Assembly (NCBI GenBank): GCA_902520335.1
Contig: CABYNS010000001.1
Location: 1 to 64,000 of the forward strand
Origin: an uncultured Pelagibacteraceae bacterium
Lineage (GTDB): Bacteria; Pseudomonadota; Alphaproteobacteria; Pelagibacterales; Pelagibacteraceae
Length of the DNA stretch: 64,000 nucleotides
Direction of reading: 5' to 3'
In this document: positions 8,594 to 16,995 of the stretch, piece by piece
Position numbering within the stretch: position 1 is the first letter of the stretch
How the letters are laid out: each line of letters starts with the position of its first letter
Position numbers and translations under genes: made by a program
The notes under the pieces: generated by a model
What the model was told of the DNA's origin: nothing
Seen by the model: the letters and a program-made list of their open reading frames with translations, nothing else
Database searches by the model: none

Positions 8594-9745
8594 CTATTTT
8601 CTATAGATTAATTTTGAACTATTCAACTCATTTAAATTTTTGCAGCCCATTAAAACCATATTTCTATTAATTTCATCGTGCATGTTTTGAAGTAAATGTT
8701 CAACACCTTGTTGGCCCCCTGCGGCCAAAGAGAACAAAAACATTTTTCCGAAACTGCAAGCTTTTGCGCCTGCTGCAATAGCTTTTAAAACATGCGTTCC
8801 TCTCCTTACTCCACCATCTAAGATTATTTCTAGCTTGTCTCCTACCGCATCTGAAATTGCCTTGACCTGATCAAAGGGAGACCTTGATCCATCTAGTTGT
8901 CGACCGCCATGATTTGATATCATTATAGCTGTACAGCCTATATCTATAGCTTTCTTAGCATCTTCAACTGACATAACTCCTTTAAGAGCAAAAGGTCCAT
9001 TCCATTTTTTTGCACAATACTCTGCATCTTTCCATCCCATTAAAGGGTCATATTGTTCATTAATATATTCAATTACTGATTTTGCAATATTTGTTCCTTT
9101 ATCTGTCTTTTTTTTTACGTTTGAGAGTTCAAATTTTTTTCCAGTTAGATAATTAAATACCCAGCTTGGTCTCATTGCAAAGCTCATCAAGCTTTGAAGA
9201 GTAAGTTTTGGTGGCGTTGTAAACCCAGTTCTATGATCCTTTTCTCTGTTGCCTGCAACCAAAGTGTCAACTGTCAGGCACATAGCATCAAATCCAGATC
9301 TTCTAGATCTATCAATCAGGTCGTCTGTTATTGATTGATCTTTATGAACATAAAGTTGAAATAATTTTGGACCGCTAGAAATATTAGATATCTCTTCAAT
9401 TGAGTTATTACTCATAGATGACATACTATAAAATGTTCCAAATTTTTCTGCTGCTCTTGCTGAAGCTTTATCACCGTCAACATGATAAAGTCTTTGCATT
9501 GCAGCTGGAGAAAGAAAAATTGGCATATCTATTTTTCTTCCAAACAGAGTTGTTGATAAATCAGGTTTACCGACTTTAGCCAGAACGTTTGGCACTAAAT
9601 CACACTCATTAAATGAATCTGTATTTCTTCTAAGAGTGGTCTCATCGTCAGATCCTCCATCTATATAATGAAAAATTGGTGATGGAAGTTTTTTTTTTGC
9701 TAGTTTTCTAAAATCGTCAAAGTTATAGCAATTTTTTAAACTCAC
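8594..9745 (-). CDS. lldD: FMN-dependent alpha-hydroxy-acid dehydrogenase, copy 1 (L-lactate dehydrogenase type)
   Basis: A 383-residue member of the FMN alpha-hydroxy-acid dehydrogenase family (LldD, glycolate oxidase, lactate oxidase). Active-site residues visible are Tyr27 (FHYIDG), Tyr132 (FQLYVHKD), Asp160 (LTVDT), Lys255 (ALKGV), His279 and Arg282 (SNHGGRQLDG). It is predicted to oxidise an L-2-hydroxy acid to a 2-oxo acid. The start appears to be a GTG that overlaps the TAG stop of the upstream paralogue by one base (TAGTG), so the two copies are translationally coupled. It is a tandem duplicate of the next gene, with the same length and roughly 60% identity by eye. Confidence 0.9.
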   Translation of the reverse strand: MSLKNCYNFDDFRKLAKKKLPSPIFHYIDGGSDDETTLRRNTDSFNECDLVPNVLAKVGKPDLSTTLFGRKIDMPIFLSPAAMQRLYHVDGDKASARAAEKFGTFYSMSSMSNNSIEEISNISSGPKLFQLYVHKDQSITDDLIDRSRRSGFDAMCLTVDTLVAGNREKDHRTGFTTPPKLTLQSLMSFAMRPSWVFNYLTGKKFELSNVKKKTDKGTNIAKSVIEYINEQYDPLMGWKDAEYCAKKWNGPFALKGVMSVEDAKKAIDIGCTAIMISNHGGRQLDGSRSPFDQVKAISDAVGDKLEIILDGGVRRGTHVLKAIAAGAKACSFGKMFLFSLAAGGQQGVEHLLQNMHDEINRNMVLMGCKNLNELNSSKLIYRK

Positions 9746-10896
9746 TATTTTCTAAATCTTAAATTACTTCTATTTAAATCACTTATGTTGGTACACCCCA
9801 TAAGTTTCATATCACGAACTAATTCAGCTTTATATTTTTCTAAAGCTCTTTCGACACCTGCTTGACCTCCAGCTGCTAAAGCATAAAGATATAATCTTCC
9901 CCCTGAACAAGCTTTAGCACCTAATGATAATGCTTTAAGCATATGTGTGCCTCTATGAATTCCACCTTCACAAATCACGTCTAATTTATCACCGACTGCA
10001 TCAACAATTTCTGCAAGTTGATCAAAGGGTGCTCTAGATCCATCTAATTGTCTTCCACCATGATTTGATACCATTATACCTGTGCATCCTATGTCTACTG
10101 CTCTTTTTGCATCTTCTACACTCATAACTCCTTTGAGAGCGAAATGACCTCCCCATTTAGAACAAAGATTTTCAGCGTCTTTCCAATTCATAGATTGATC
10201 CAACATAGTTGAAAAATAATTTCCAATTGATGAGTTAACATCAGTGCCTTCTTTCACAAAATCTTGTAAATGAGGTAATTCAAACTTACCTTTAGTTAGG
10301 TAATTAATTCCCCACATCGGTTTAGTAGCAAAACTAAATAAACTTGCTAAAGTTAACTTTGGTGGAGAGGTAAATCCTGTTCTTAAGTCTCGCTCTCTAT
10401 TACCTCCAGTAATAGTATCAACTGTTAAAGCCATCACATCAAATTTTGCAGCCTTTGCTCTTTCCAAACAAGAGTCGTTTAAACCTCTGTCTTTATGAAA
10501 ATAAAACTGAAACATTTTAGGTGTATCAATCATTGAAGAAATTTCCTCAACACTGACAGTGGCTAAAGCAGAAACACCAAACATAGTATTAAATTTTTTT
10601 GCAGCTTTTCCAACTGCTCTTTCTCCATCATAATGAAAAAGTCTCTGTAAAGCTGTTGGTGATAAATAAAAAGGTAAATCTAATTTTTTTCCAAATATCG
10701 TAGTAGACAAATCGACTTCTTCAACTCCTCGCAAAACATTAGGAACCAAATCCACATCATCAAATGCACTGGTATTCCTGGCATATGTAACTTCATCATC
10801 TGCTGCACCATCAATATAATGAAAGATTGGTGATGGTAACTTTTTTTGAGCTAATTTTCTAAAATCACTAAAATTATGACAATCCTTTAAATTCAT
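9745..10896 (-). CDS. lldD: FMN-dependent alpha-hydroxy-acid dehydrogenase, copy 2 (tandem paralogue)
   Basis: 383 residues, exactly the length of its neighbour and alignable almost without gaps. All the catalytic residues of the family are kept: FHYIDG, FQFYFHKD, LTVDT, ALKGV and SNHGGRQLDG. The copies differ most around residues 105-125 and 205-235, the latter being the variable loop that shapes the active-site entrance in this family. The two copies may therefore use different hydroxy acids (lactate and glycolate, for instance); this is inference. It is the first gene of the hydroxy-acid set after the PagL-like gene, 8 bp away. Confidence 0.9.
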   Translation of the reverse strand: MNLKDCHNFSDFRKLAQKKLPSPIFHYIDGAADDEVTYARNTSAFDDVDLVPNVLRGVEEVDLSTTIFGKKLDLPFYLSPTALQRLFHYDGERAVGKAAKKFNTMFGVSALATVSVEEISSMIDTPKMFQFYFHKDRGLNDSCLERAKAAKFDVMALTVDTITGGNRERDLRTGFTSPPKLTLASLFSFATKPMWGINYLTKGKFELPHLQDFVKEGTDVNSSIGNYFSTMLDQSMNWKDAENLCSKWGGHFALKGVMSVEDAKRAVDIGCTGIMVSNHGGRQLDGSRAPFDQLAEIVDAVGDKLDVICEGGIHRGTHMLKALSLGAKACSGGRLYLYALAAGGQAGVERALEKYKAELVRDMKLMGCTNISDLNRSNLRFRK

Positions 10897-10904
10897 AGTT
10901 TTAG

Positions 10905-11414
10905 TTAAAACTTTTTGAGGAAATTAAACATATAACTATTTGCCCCAGGATTTTTATCCCCTAAACTTGCATTAGACACATGATTATATGATACGGCAAA
11001 ATTAGTTGTATCAGTTGTTTTATAAGAAAGCTGTAATTCTGACTTAAATTCGAGAACATGTCCAAGATCCTTTCCATCGCCTTCGTGGTAAAGTCCAGGA
11101 GTAAAGCTTGGAGTGAAAAAAAATGGTCCCATGTCCATATTCCATTCCACACCTGTGTAAATGTATGCTGCAGAATTTTCAGTTATGAATCCTCCAGTAA
11201 CTGGCGAAATATTTCCTAAAAATGTATTTCTATTTAAATTTTCATTTTGGTGCTGGAAACCCAGCAATGTTGCTTTTTGCTTATCATCACTAAAATCAAA
11301 ATTTCCAAGATATAAATTAAATTGATGGGTGTTATCCTCAATATCAGTGTCCCCAAATAATTTTGAGGGCAAAGTCAAAATTAATAAGATCAAAAAAAAA
11401 TTTTTTAAAATCAT
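10905..11414 (-). CDS. PagL-like acyloxyacyl hydrolase, outer-membrane beta-barrel
   Basis: A 169-residue protein with a Sec signal (residues 1-21), alternating beta-strand pattern and a terminal Phe, as expected for an outer-membrane barrel. The segment PGLYHEGDGKDLGH (106-119) and the NHVSNAS motif (144-150) match the lipid A 3-O-deacylase PagL family; His145 and Ser147 would be two of the catalytic residues. The third residue, a Glu 14 positions after the His in PagL as I recall it, is Asn159 here within NPGAN. The enzyme removes an acyl chain from lipid A. It is also possible that this is a non-catalytic relative. It sits between ccmH and the lldD pair. Confidence 0.72.
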   Translation of the reverse strand: MILKNFFLILLILTLPSKLFGDTDIEDNTHQFNLYLGNFDFSDDKQKATLLGFQHQNENLNRNTFLGNISPVTGGFITENSAAYIYTGVEWNMDMGPFFFTPSFTPGLYHEGDGKDLGHVLEFKSELQLSYKTTDTTNFAVSYNHVSNASLGDKNPGANSYMFNFLKKF

Positions 11415-11429
11415 AATATTTAATTAAAA

Positions 11430-11792
11430 TTATTTTTTATAATAAAACTTTTTAATGATTATTGCACCACCTGCTAAGAATATCAAGATAGGCAATAGCC
11501 ATAAAAAGTAGGTATTTCTATTAAAAACAGGATCATACAATATCCACTCTCCGTATTTCATTTTTAAGAAACTGTATATTTCTTCCTCGCTCATTCCTTG
11601 TTGGATTTTTTCATTAATTACCAACTTAAGACTTATTGCAAATTCTGAATCTGAGTCATGCACTGATTGACCCTGACAAATTAAACATCTCAAATTTTTC
11701 GCTATTTCATTTTCAGACTTAATTTCATCTGCTTTTAATAAATTAAAATTTAAAATATTAATTACAATCAAGAATATATGAATAAATTTCAT
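11430..11792 (-). CDS. ccmH: cytochrome c maturation protein CcmH (CycL module)
   Basis: A 120-residue membrane-anchored periplasmic thiol protein. It has a signal sequence (1-21), the LRCLICQGQSVHDSDSEFA motif with Cys36 and Cys39, and a C-terminal transmembrane helix (about 95-115). CcmH reduces or holds apocytochrome c thiols before haem attachment. Only the short Cys-containing module is present; the long TPR part (CcmI) is not fused or adjacent. It overlaps ccmG by 4 bp and is the last of the ccm genes in this run. Confidence 0.92.
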   Translation of the reverse strand: MKFIHIFLIVINILNFNLLKADEIKSENEIAKNLRCLICQGQSVHDSDSEFAISLKLVINEKIQQGMSEEEIYSFLKMKYGEWILYDPVFNRNTYFLWLLPILIFLAGGAIIIKKFYYKK

Positions 11793-12307
11793 CTAATTAG
11801 TTTCTGAATTTCTAATAAATCTTCATTGTTAATTGGTCCAATAAATCTTTTTATAATTTTACTTTGATATATTAAAAAACTTTCAGGAACCCCGTAAGCT
11901 CCCCATTCTATTGACGCTGTACCATCCCTATCTGAAACAATTAAATCATAAGGGTTTCCCAAATCGTTTAAAAAACTTGAGGCATTTTTAAAATTATCTT
12001 TATAGTTTAATCCTATTAATTTAATTTTTTCATTATTTTTTAATTTCATCAAAAATTCATGTTCCACTTTACAGGGGATACACCATGATGCCCAAATGTT
12101 CATAAGATAATAATCATTATTTTTAAAAATTTTTTCTGAGATAATAATAGAGTCGTTCTCAAAAGATTTTAATTCAAATGGTGGAACTTCTTTTTCTAGA
12201 TTGGTGCTCGGAGTATAAATATTTGGATTTTTTAAACCTTTATAAAAAATTACAAAAGTTATTATAAAAATTAAAATGAAAATTAGTGGAATAAATTTAG
12301 ATTTCAT
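11789..12307 (-). CDS. ccmG: thiol:disulfide interchange protein CcmG/DsbE
   Basis: A 172-residue periplasmic thioredoxin-like protein with an N-terminal membrane anchor (residues 5-24). The active site WASWCIPC has Cys76 and Cys79, and the cis-proline region appears as GVPESFLI. It supplies reductant to the CcmH/apocytochrome system. The gene overlaps ccmF by 11 bp and ccmH by 4 bp, consistent with a tightly coupled ccmC-H operon. Confidence 0.92.
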   Translation of the reverse strand: MKSKFIPLIFILIFIITFVIFYKGLKNPNIYTPSTNLEKEVPPFELKSFENDSIIISEKIFKNNDYYLMNIWASWCIPCKVEHEFLMKLKNNEKIKLIGLNYKDNFKNASSFLNDLGNPYDLIVSDRDGTASIEWGAYGVPESFLIYQSKIIKRFIGPINNEDLLEIQKLIR

Positions 12308-14174
12308 ATCTTTTGTTGAAAAAACTTAAAGAACCTCCAAAAGTTATCAATAATACTGAAATCCATATCCAGATCATAAAAGGTTTAACTTGATATCTGA
12401 TATTAAAATATTCCTGATTCTGAACATAATTCATTGTCATGAATTTATCTGTGAAAAGGTTTGTTTTAATATCAGCTTCACTCGTGATTATATTTGGTTG
12501 ATTATATATTCTTAACTCAGGATTGAGGATATCTGTTGAGCCATCCAAATATTGGATATTAAATTTTCCTATAATTGCTTTGAAGTTTTTTTCATCTTCT
12601 TGCTCAATGTTCTCAAAGTTTATCGTGAATTTTTCAGCCGTGAATGTTTCACCAATTTTTAGGTTAGTAATTACCTCATTAGAAAAAATATTATTAAATA
12701 AAATACTCAGAATTAATAAGCTAAAACCAAAATGAGCAATGTTCTGAGATAAATTTCTAAATCTTTTGACAAAAAATTCTCTTGAAGTAGAAAAAAATAA
12801 AAAAAAAGCAGATGTGACTAAAATGGTGTTAATTAGGAAATTTATATCAAATTGTTTAATTATTAATGCTGATAATAAAAATGATATTGTCAAAAATATC
12901 ATCATATAAAACTTATCCTTAAAATCTGATTTAACCCAATTAAGATTTGGTCCAATTGCCATGGCTATTAAAAATGGAATTAAGAAAGGCAATATGAGTT
13001 TGTTATAAAAAGGCGGTCCAACAGATATTTTATTTGCGGTTATTACCTCTAGAAATATTGGATAAATTGTTCCAATTAAAACTACTGATAAAAAGTACAT
13101 CATAAACCAATTGTTAATCAAAATAGATGTCTCTTTACTTAGCCAAAAAAAATTATTTTCTATTTTTTCTTTCCCTGAATGAAAAAAAATGAAAATAAAA
13201 ATAGATAAAAAGATAAGTGTAAAAAGAAAAATTAGAATAAATAAACCTCTCTCTGGATCATTGGCAAATGTGTGAACTGAATTCAAAATTCCAGATCTTA
13301 CTAAAAAAGTACCACTCATACTCAAAGCAAAAGTTGCGATCGATAATATCATGGCCCATGAGGTCAATATTTTCTTCCTCTCCATGACTAATATACAGTG
13401 AAGTAAAGTTGTTAACGCAAACCATGGCATTAAAGATACATTTTCAACTGGATCCCAAAACCAAAAACCTCCCCAACCTAATTCATAATATGCCCAAATA
13501 GATCCAAGCAAAATTCCTAATGTAAGAAAAACCCAAGATGCTAAAACCCATTGTTTAATATGCTTCGCCCACTCTTTTGATACATATGACGTGACCATGG
13601 CAGCAAGAGCTGACGAAAAAATTATCGAAGAACCTACATAACCTAAATATAAAATTGGTGGATGTATTGCTAAAGCAGGATCCTGTAAAATTGGGTTCAA
13701 GCCTAAACCCTCATTTGGTGTTGGAAAAATATAATTAAATGGACTTGAAGTTTTAATCAAAAAAATAAAGAAACCTACAATTATTATTTGTTGAAATAAT
13801 AAGGTAAAAATTCTGTACTTTTTTGGCTGTTGATTTGATTTAATTAAAAAAATTGAAATAAATAAAGTTAATACTAGCAACCATAACAATAAACTACCCT
13901 CATGATTTCCCCAAGCTCCTGAGATTTTATAAAACAACGGTTTGGTTGTATGAGAGTGATTAAAAACAGTTTCGTTGCTAAAATCTGAGTTAATAAAAGA
14001 GATAATTAATCCAAAAAAACTTATGACTACAAAAAAAAATTGAATAAATGTTAAAGTTATTATCTTTTTATCTAAGATTTCAGCATTTTTTAAGTTTCTA
14101 AGTGAAAAAAAAATAATTAAAACTGAAAAAAGAAGTCCAAAACTTAATGAATAAGAACCTATTAAACTCGCCAA
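12297..14174 (-). CDS. ccmF: cytochrome c haem lyase subunit CcmF
   Basis: A 625-residue polytopic membrane protein of the HCT family. The tryptophan-rich haem-handling signature GWGGFWFWDPVENVSLMPW is present (around residues 230-250), as are PPILYLGYVG and the AWGNHEGSLLLW loop near residue 85. CcmF takes haem from holo-CcmE and, with CcmH, ligates it to apocytochrome c at the outer face of the inner membrane. It ends inside the ccmG start region. Length agrees with the family. Confidence 0.95.
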   Translation of the reverse strand: MASLIGSYSLSFGLLFSVLIIFFSLRNLKNAEILDKKIITLTFIQFFFVVISFFGLIISFINSDFSNETVFNHSHTTKPLFYKISGAWGNHEGSLLLWLLVLTLFISIFLIKSNQQPKKYRIFTLLFQQIIIVGFFIFLIKTSSPFNYIFPTPNEGLGLNPILQDPALAIHPPILYLGYVGSSIIFSSALAAMVTSYVSKEWAKHIKQWVLASWVFLTLGILLGSIWAYYELGWGGFWFWDPVENVSLMPWFALTTLLHCILVMERKKILTSWAMILSIATFALSMSGTFLVRSGILNSVHTFANDPERGLFILIFLFTLIFLSIFIFIFFHSGKEKIENNFFWLSKETSILINNWFMMYFLSVVLIGTIYPIFLEVITANKISVGPPFYNKLILPFLIPFLIAMAIGPNLNWVKSDFKDKFYMMIFLTISFLLSALIIKQFDINFLINTILVTSAFFLFFSTSREFFVKRFRNLSQNIAHFGFSLLILSILFNNIFSNEVITNLKIGETFTAEKFTINFENIEQEDEKNFKAIIGKFNIQYLDGSTDILNPELRIYNQPNIITSEADIKTNLFTDKFMTMNYVQNQEYFNIRYQVKPFMIWIWISVLLITFGGSLSFFNKRYEI

Positions 14175-14176
14175 AT

Positions 14177-14596
14177 TTATTTCTCCTCTAATGCAGCCTT
14201 AACTTCTGGCGGCATATAATTTTCGTCATGTTTAGCCAAAATTTTTGTAGCTAAAAAAAAATTTTTATCTTTTAAGTATCCCTCAGCAACAACACCCTTC
14301 TCCTCAGCAAAGAGATTCGGTACAACACCAGAATAAACAACATTTATCTCGTTTTTAAAATCTGTAACAATAAATTTAATTTCTTTGGAGATCATAGTTA
14401 TAGAGTCCTTTTTAACCATTCCACCTATTCTAATTTTCTTTTTACCAATTTCACTTAAAGTTTTAATTTCTGTTGGAGACTTAAAAAAAATAACATTTTC
14501 CTCTAAAGACTTAACTAATAAGAAGACTGATAACGCTAAGGTTGTTATTATTAATAATATAAAAAAAAATCTTAATTTAACTTTTCGCCCATACAT
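14177..14596 (-). CDS. ccmE: cytochrome c-type biogenesis haem chaperone CcmE
   Basis: A 139-residue periplasmic haem chaperone with one N-terminal membrane helix (about 9-29) and a beta-barrel OB fold. The covalent haem-binding motif is seen as [12 protein letters not shown], with His123 and Tyr127. It accepts haem exported by the CcmABCD complex and hands it to CcmF. The gene lies 2 bp upstream of ccmF. Confidence 0.95.
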   Translation of the reverse strand: MYGRKVKLRFFFILLIITTLALSVFLLVKSLEENVIFFKSPTEIKTLSEIGKKKIRIGGMVKKDSITMISKEIKFIVTDFKNEINVVYSGVVPNLFAEEKGVVAEGYLKDKNFFLATKILAKHDENYMPPEVKAALEEK

Positions 14597-14606
14597 GTTT
14601 CAAAAG

Positions 14607-14834
14607 TTAAATGATTGAGGTATTTGACAAAATTTCTTTATTTATTTTTTGAGATTTTGCAAAAGCTGCTCGCTCAGAATTTAAAGATCCAAATTTTGCT
14701 ATAAATTTATTTCTTTCTTTGTTATATTGAACTTTGATGATCAAAAAAAGTGTCAAAAAACTCACTAAAGTAAAAGAAAATGCTGACCAAACATACAGTC
14801 CATATCCATTCATAAAAAATAAACTTTCAATCAT
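14607..14834 (-). CDS. ccmD: CcmD-like haem exporter accessory protein
   Basis: A 75-residue protein with one membrane helix (about 15-34) preceded by MNGYGLYVWSAF, the usual CcmD opening. CcmD bridges CcmC and CcmE during haem transfer. The hydrophilic tail of about 40 residues is longer than in many CcmD proteins. The start at 14834 overlaps the ccmC stop by 4 bp; an internal ATG eight codons in (MNGYG) is an alternative. Confidence 0.85.
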   Translation of the reverse strand: MIESLFFMNGYGLYVWSAFSFTLVSFLTLFLIIKVQYNKERNKFIAKFGSLNSERAAFAKSQKINKEILSNTSII

Positions 14835-15538
14835 AACCTATCTAATCCTCTATTCTTAATTTTTATCAGTTCTGTATTATATTTCATTAAAAAAATTAGT
14901 AGAGAAAATAGGGCAAATGCCGCAGTCATTGTAATTAATGGAAACAGCATTGATATGTGAATTGAAGACTTCGAGAGTATGTTGATTGAAGCTGGTTGAT
15001 GCAATGTATTCCACCAATCTACTGAATATTTAATTATAGGAACATTAATAATTCCCAAAATTGTGATAATTGACGTGACTTTAAATGCTTTGTCACTATC
15101 TTCAAAAATTCTCCATGCAACAAGATACATTATATAAAACAGTGCTAGTATTAACATTGAGGTTATTCTTGCGTCCCAAGCCCACCACGTTCCCCATGTG
15201 GGTTTACCCCATATCGAACCAGTCACCAGAGCTATTATATTAAATACCAGCCCAGAGGATGCCAAACTTTTTGCGATTAAAAAAAAATTTCTTATTTTAA
15301 AAATGTACCCAACTATAGATAAAAAGGTAATAGCTGAAAAAATTCCAAGCGAAATCCAAGCTGCTGGAACATGAACATACATTATTCTGACAGAGTGACT
15401 TTGCTTATAATCCTCAGGAGATAATATTAACGCCTCAGTTAATCCTATTGAAAGAATGACAATAAATAAAAATAATACATATTTAGGTGCTTTCGACGTT
15501 ATTGAAAAAATTTTATTCGGTTCAAAATATTTAAACAT
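14831..15538 (-). CDS. ccmC: haem exporter protein CcmC
   Basis: A 235-residue protein with six predicted membrane helices and the WWD domain GTWWAWDARITSMLILAL (around residues 116-133). His residues in VHVPAAW (about 55) and near LHQPAS (about 180) are the expected haem ligands. CcmC loads haem onto CcmE. It is the first ccm gene here; ccmA and ccmB, the ABC part, are not in the window and must lie elsewhere. A structured 161 bp region precedes it. Confidence 0.94.
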   Translation of the reverse strand: MFKYFEPNKIFSITSKAPKYVLFLFIVILSIGLTEALILSPEDYKQSHSVRIMYVHVPAAWISLGIFSAITFLSIVGYIFKIRNFFLIAKSLASSGLVFNIIALVTGSIWGKPTWGTWWAWDARITSMLILALFYIMYLVAWRIFEDSDKAFKVTSIITILGIINVPIIKYSVDWWNTLHQPASINILSKSSIHISMLFPLITMTAAFALFSLLIFLMKYNTELIKIKNRGLDRL

Positions 15539-15699
15539 ATATCAGATTATATTTATTATGAAAAAACTTCCTGATCAAGAATGCCAGAGGGAGATAATAA
15601 CGAAGGGTAAATAAGTAGCACCCTTGATCAGAATTAACCTCATAAAAGCAAATTGCTGTGTCAAAGGTTTGAGCTAAATGTGTTAAAAAAGTGATTTAT
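15539..15699 (-). other. 161 bp intergenic region with a long inverted repeat between hspQ and ccmC
   Basis: The gap contains a perfect 9 bp inverted repeat, CTGATCAAG (15571-15579) and CTTGATCAG (15623-15631), enclosing about 43 bases. A second inverted repeat, AAGGGT (15603-15608) with ACCCTT (15620-15625), shares bases with the first, so the two stems compete. Read on the minus strand, the outer stem is followed by a run of six T (15561-15566) just before ccmC. This is more ordered than its neighbours and may be a small RNA or a ccm attenuator. The strand is uncertain and no known RNA family fits. Confidence 0.4.
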
Positions 15700-16023
15700 T
15701 TAATTAGATAGCTTGAAATAGCTAGATCCCTTTTTCCCAGAGAAAATTTCCTCAATTAAAGGATGTTTAATTGGTTCATCCGAGTCATCAACAAGAAGAT
15801 TTTGCTCGGAAACGTATGCCTCGTATGTGATTTCATCATTTTCAGCTAACAGATGATAAAAAGGCTGATCTTTTCTTGGTCTTACATTTTTTGGTATCGA
15901 TTGATACCATTCTTCTGAATTATTAAATTCAAAATCAACATCATAAATTACACCTCTAAAGTCGAAATGTTTATGTTTCACTATATCTCCAATTGAAAAT
16001 TTAGCTTTTTGAATTGCCATCAT
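15700..16023 (-). CDS. hspQ: HspQ-like heat shock / hemimethylated DNA-binding family protein
   Basis: A 107-residue protein of the YccV/HspQ family. It shows FSIGDIVKHKHFDFRGVIYDVD near the N-terminus and RPRKDQPFYHLLAEND in the middle, both typical. In enterobacteria HspQ is a specificity factor for the Lon protease; the older name comes from binding to hemimethylated DNA. A second ATG lies one codon in. The gene has its own 79 bp upstream gap shared divergently with yciB. Confidence 0.9.
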   Translation of the reverse strand: MMAIQKAKFSIGDIVKHKHFDFRGVIYDVDFEFNNSEEWYQSIPKNVRPRKDQPFYHLLAENDEITYEAYVSEQNLLVDDSDEPIKHPLIEEIFSGKKGSSYFKLSN

Positions 16024-16102
16024 ATTTAGTATGGGTATTTAAAAATAAAAATCAATAAGAAAAATAAAAAGTTTTTATGAAAATATTATTTATGTTAATA
16101 TC

Positions 16103-16660
16103 TTGCTTGTGAACAAATCTTTTTTAAAGTTTTTAACAGATTTCGGACCACTAGTAATTTTTTTTTACTACTACTACGATAGTGGAAAAGACTTAAAAAT
16201 TGCCATTCCCCCATTTATTATTGCGACAATAATTGCATTAGCTATTGTTTGGTTTTTAGAAAAAAAAATACCGAAGATTCCTTTATTAAGTGGAGTTTTA
16301 ATCACTTTATTTGGAGGCTTAACGATTTACTTTGATAATCCAGTTTTTATTTATGTCAAACCAACAATTATAAATATTCTCTTTGCACTCGCTCTGATAT
16401 TTGGAAGATACTTCACAAATGAACCTGTTTTAAAAAAATTAATGGGTAACTCTGTCTCACTCACTGATGAAGGATGGGAAATATTAAACAAAAGGTGGAT
16501 ATATTTCTTTTTTGGTCTTGCAATACTCAACGAAATAGTTTGGCGAACTCAAACTGAAGAATTTTGGGTAAACTTCAAAGTGTGGGGACTATTACCAATT
16601 ACATTTATATTTACTGCTTTTCAAATAGGTTTAATAAATAAGTATAAAACAAATGAATAA
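16103..16660 (+). CDS. yciB: YciB/IspZ family inner-membrane protein (septation protein A)
   Basis: A 185-residue membrane protein with about five hydrophobic segments and the family features LTDFGPLVIFFYYYY and RWIYFFFGLAILNEIVWR, plus the conserved TDEGWEILNKRW. YciB proteins affect cell-envelope synthesis and division in enterobacteria. No ATG is available: the start is the TTG at 16103 or the GTG at 16109 (VNKSFLK). It is followed by DUF2794 with an 8 bp overlap. Confidence 0.9.
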   Translation: MLVNKSFLKFLTDFGPLVIFFYYYYDSGKDLKIAIPPFIIATIIALAIVWFLEKKIPKIPLLSGVLITLFGGLTIYFDNPVFIYVKPTIINILFALALIFGRYFTNEPVLKKLMGNSVSLTDEGWEILNKRWIYFFFGLAILNEIVWRTQTEEFWVNFKVWGLLPITFIFTAFQIGLINKYKTNE

Positions 16661-16994
16661 TAATTTACGTCTAATAATCAACAATGTTAATAAAAAGAAT
16701 ATTGAAGAAAAACATTTTTTTGAAAAAGGTGAACTAAAAATTATTTTAGACTTATACGCTAAAATGGTCTCTGAAGGATCATGGAAAGACTATGGACTTA
16801 ATATTTCAAGCAAACAAGTTGGTTTTAGTGTTTTTAAAAATACTACAGAAAATGCTCTGTATAAGATTTGCAAAAATTTTAAGCCAAAAAATAAAAATCT
16901 TAAATACTTAATTACCGATGCTAATGGAAAAATATTTAGAAATTCTTCTGATCTAAATAATTTGTTAAAAAATATTAATTGGAAAAAACTTTAA
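16653..16994 (+). CDS. DUF2794 family protein
   Basis: A 113-residue soluble protein matching the alphaproteobacterial DUF2794 pattern: FFEKGELKIILDLYAKMVSEG, WKDYGLNIS, VGFSVFKNTTENALYKICK. The function of the family is unknown. Its coupling to yciB by an overlap of 8 bp, and its convergent end 1 bp from the BI-1 gene, are the only contextual information. Start ATG at 16653. Confidence 0.82.
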   Translation: MNNNLRLIINNVNKKNIEEKHFFEKGELKIILDLYAKMVSEGSWKDYGLNISSKQVGFSVFKNTTENALYKICKNFKPKNKNLKYLITDANGKIFRNSSDLNNLLKNINWKKL

Positions 16995-16995
16995 A

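Noticed and set aside
15571-15631. SRP RNA (ffs) candidate, because TGCCAG and GTAGCA flank the loop
   Set aside because: The GGAA-type tetraloop and the conserved asymmetric loop are missing and the enclosed segment is too long.
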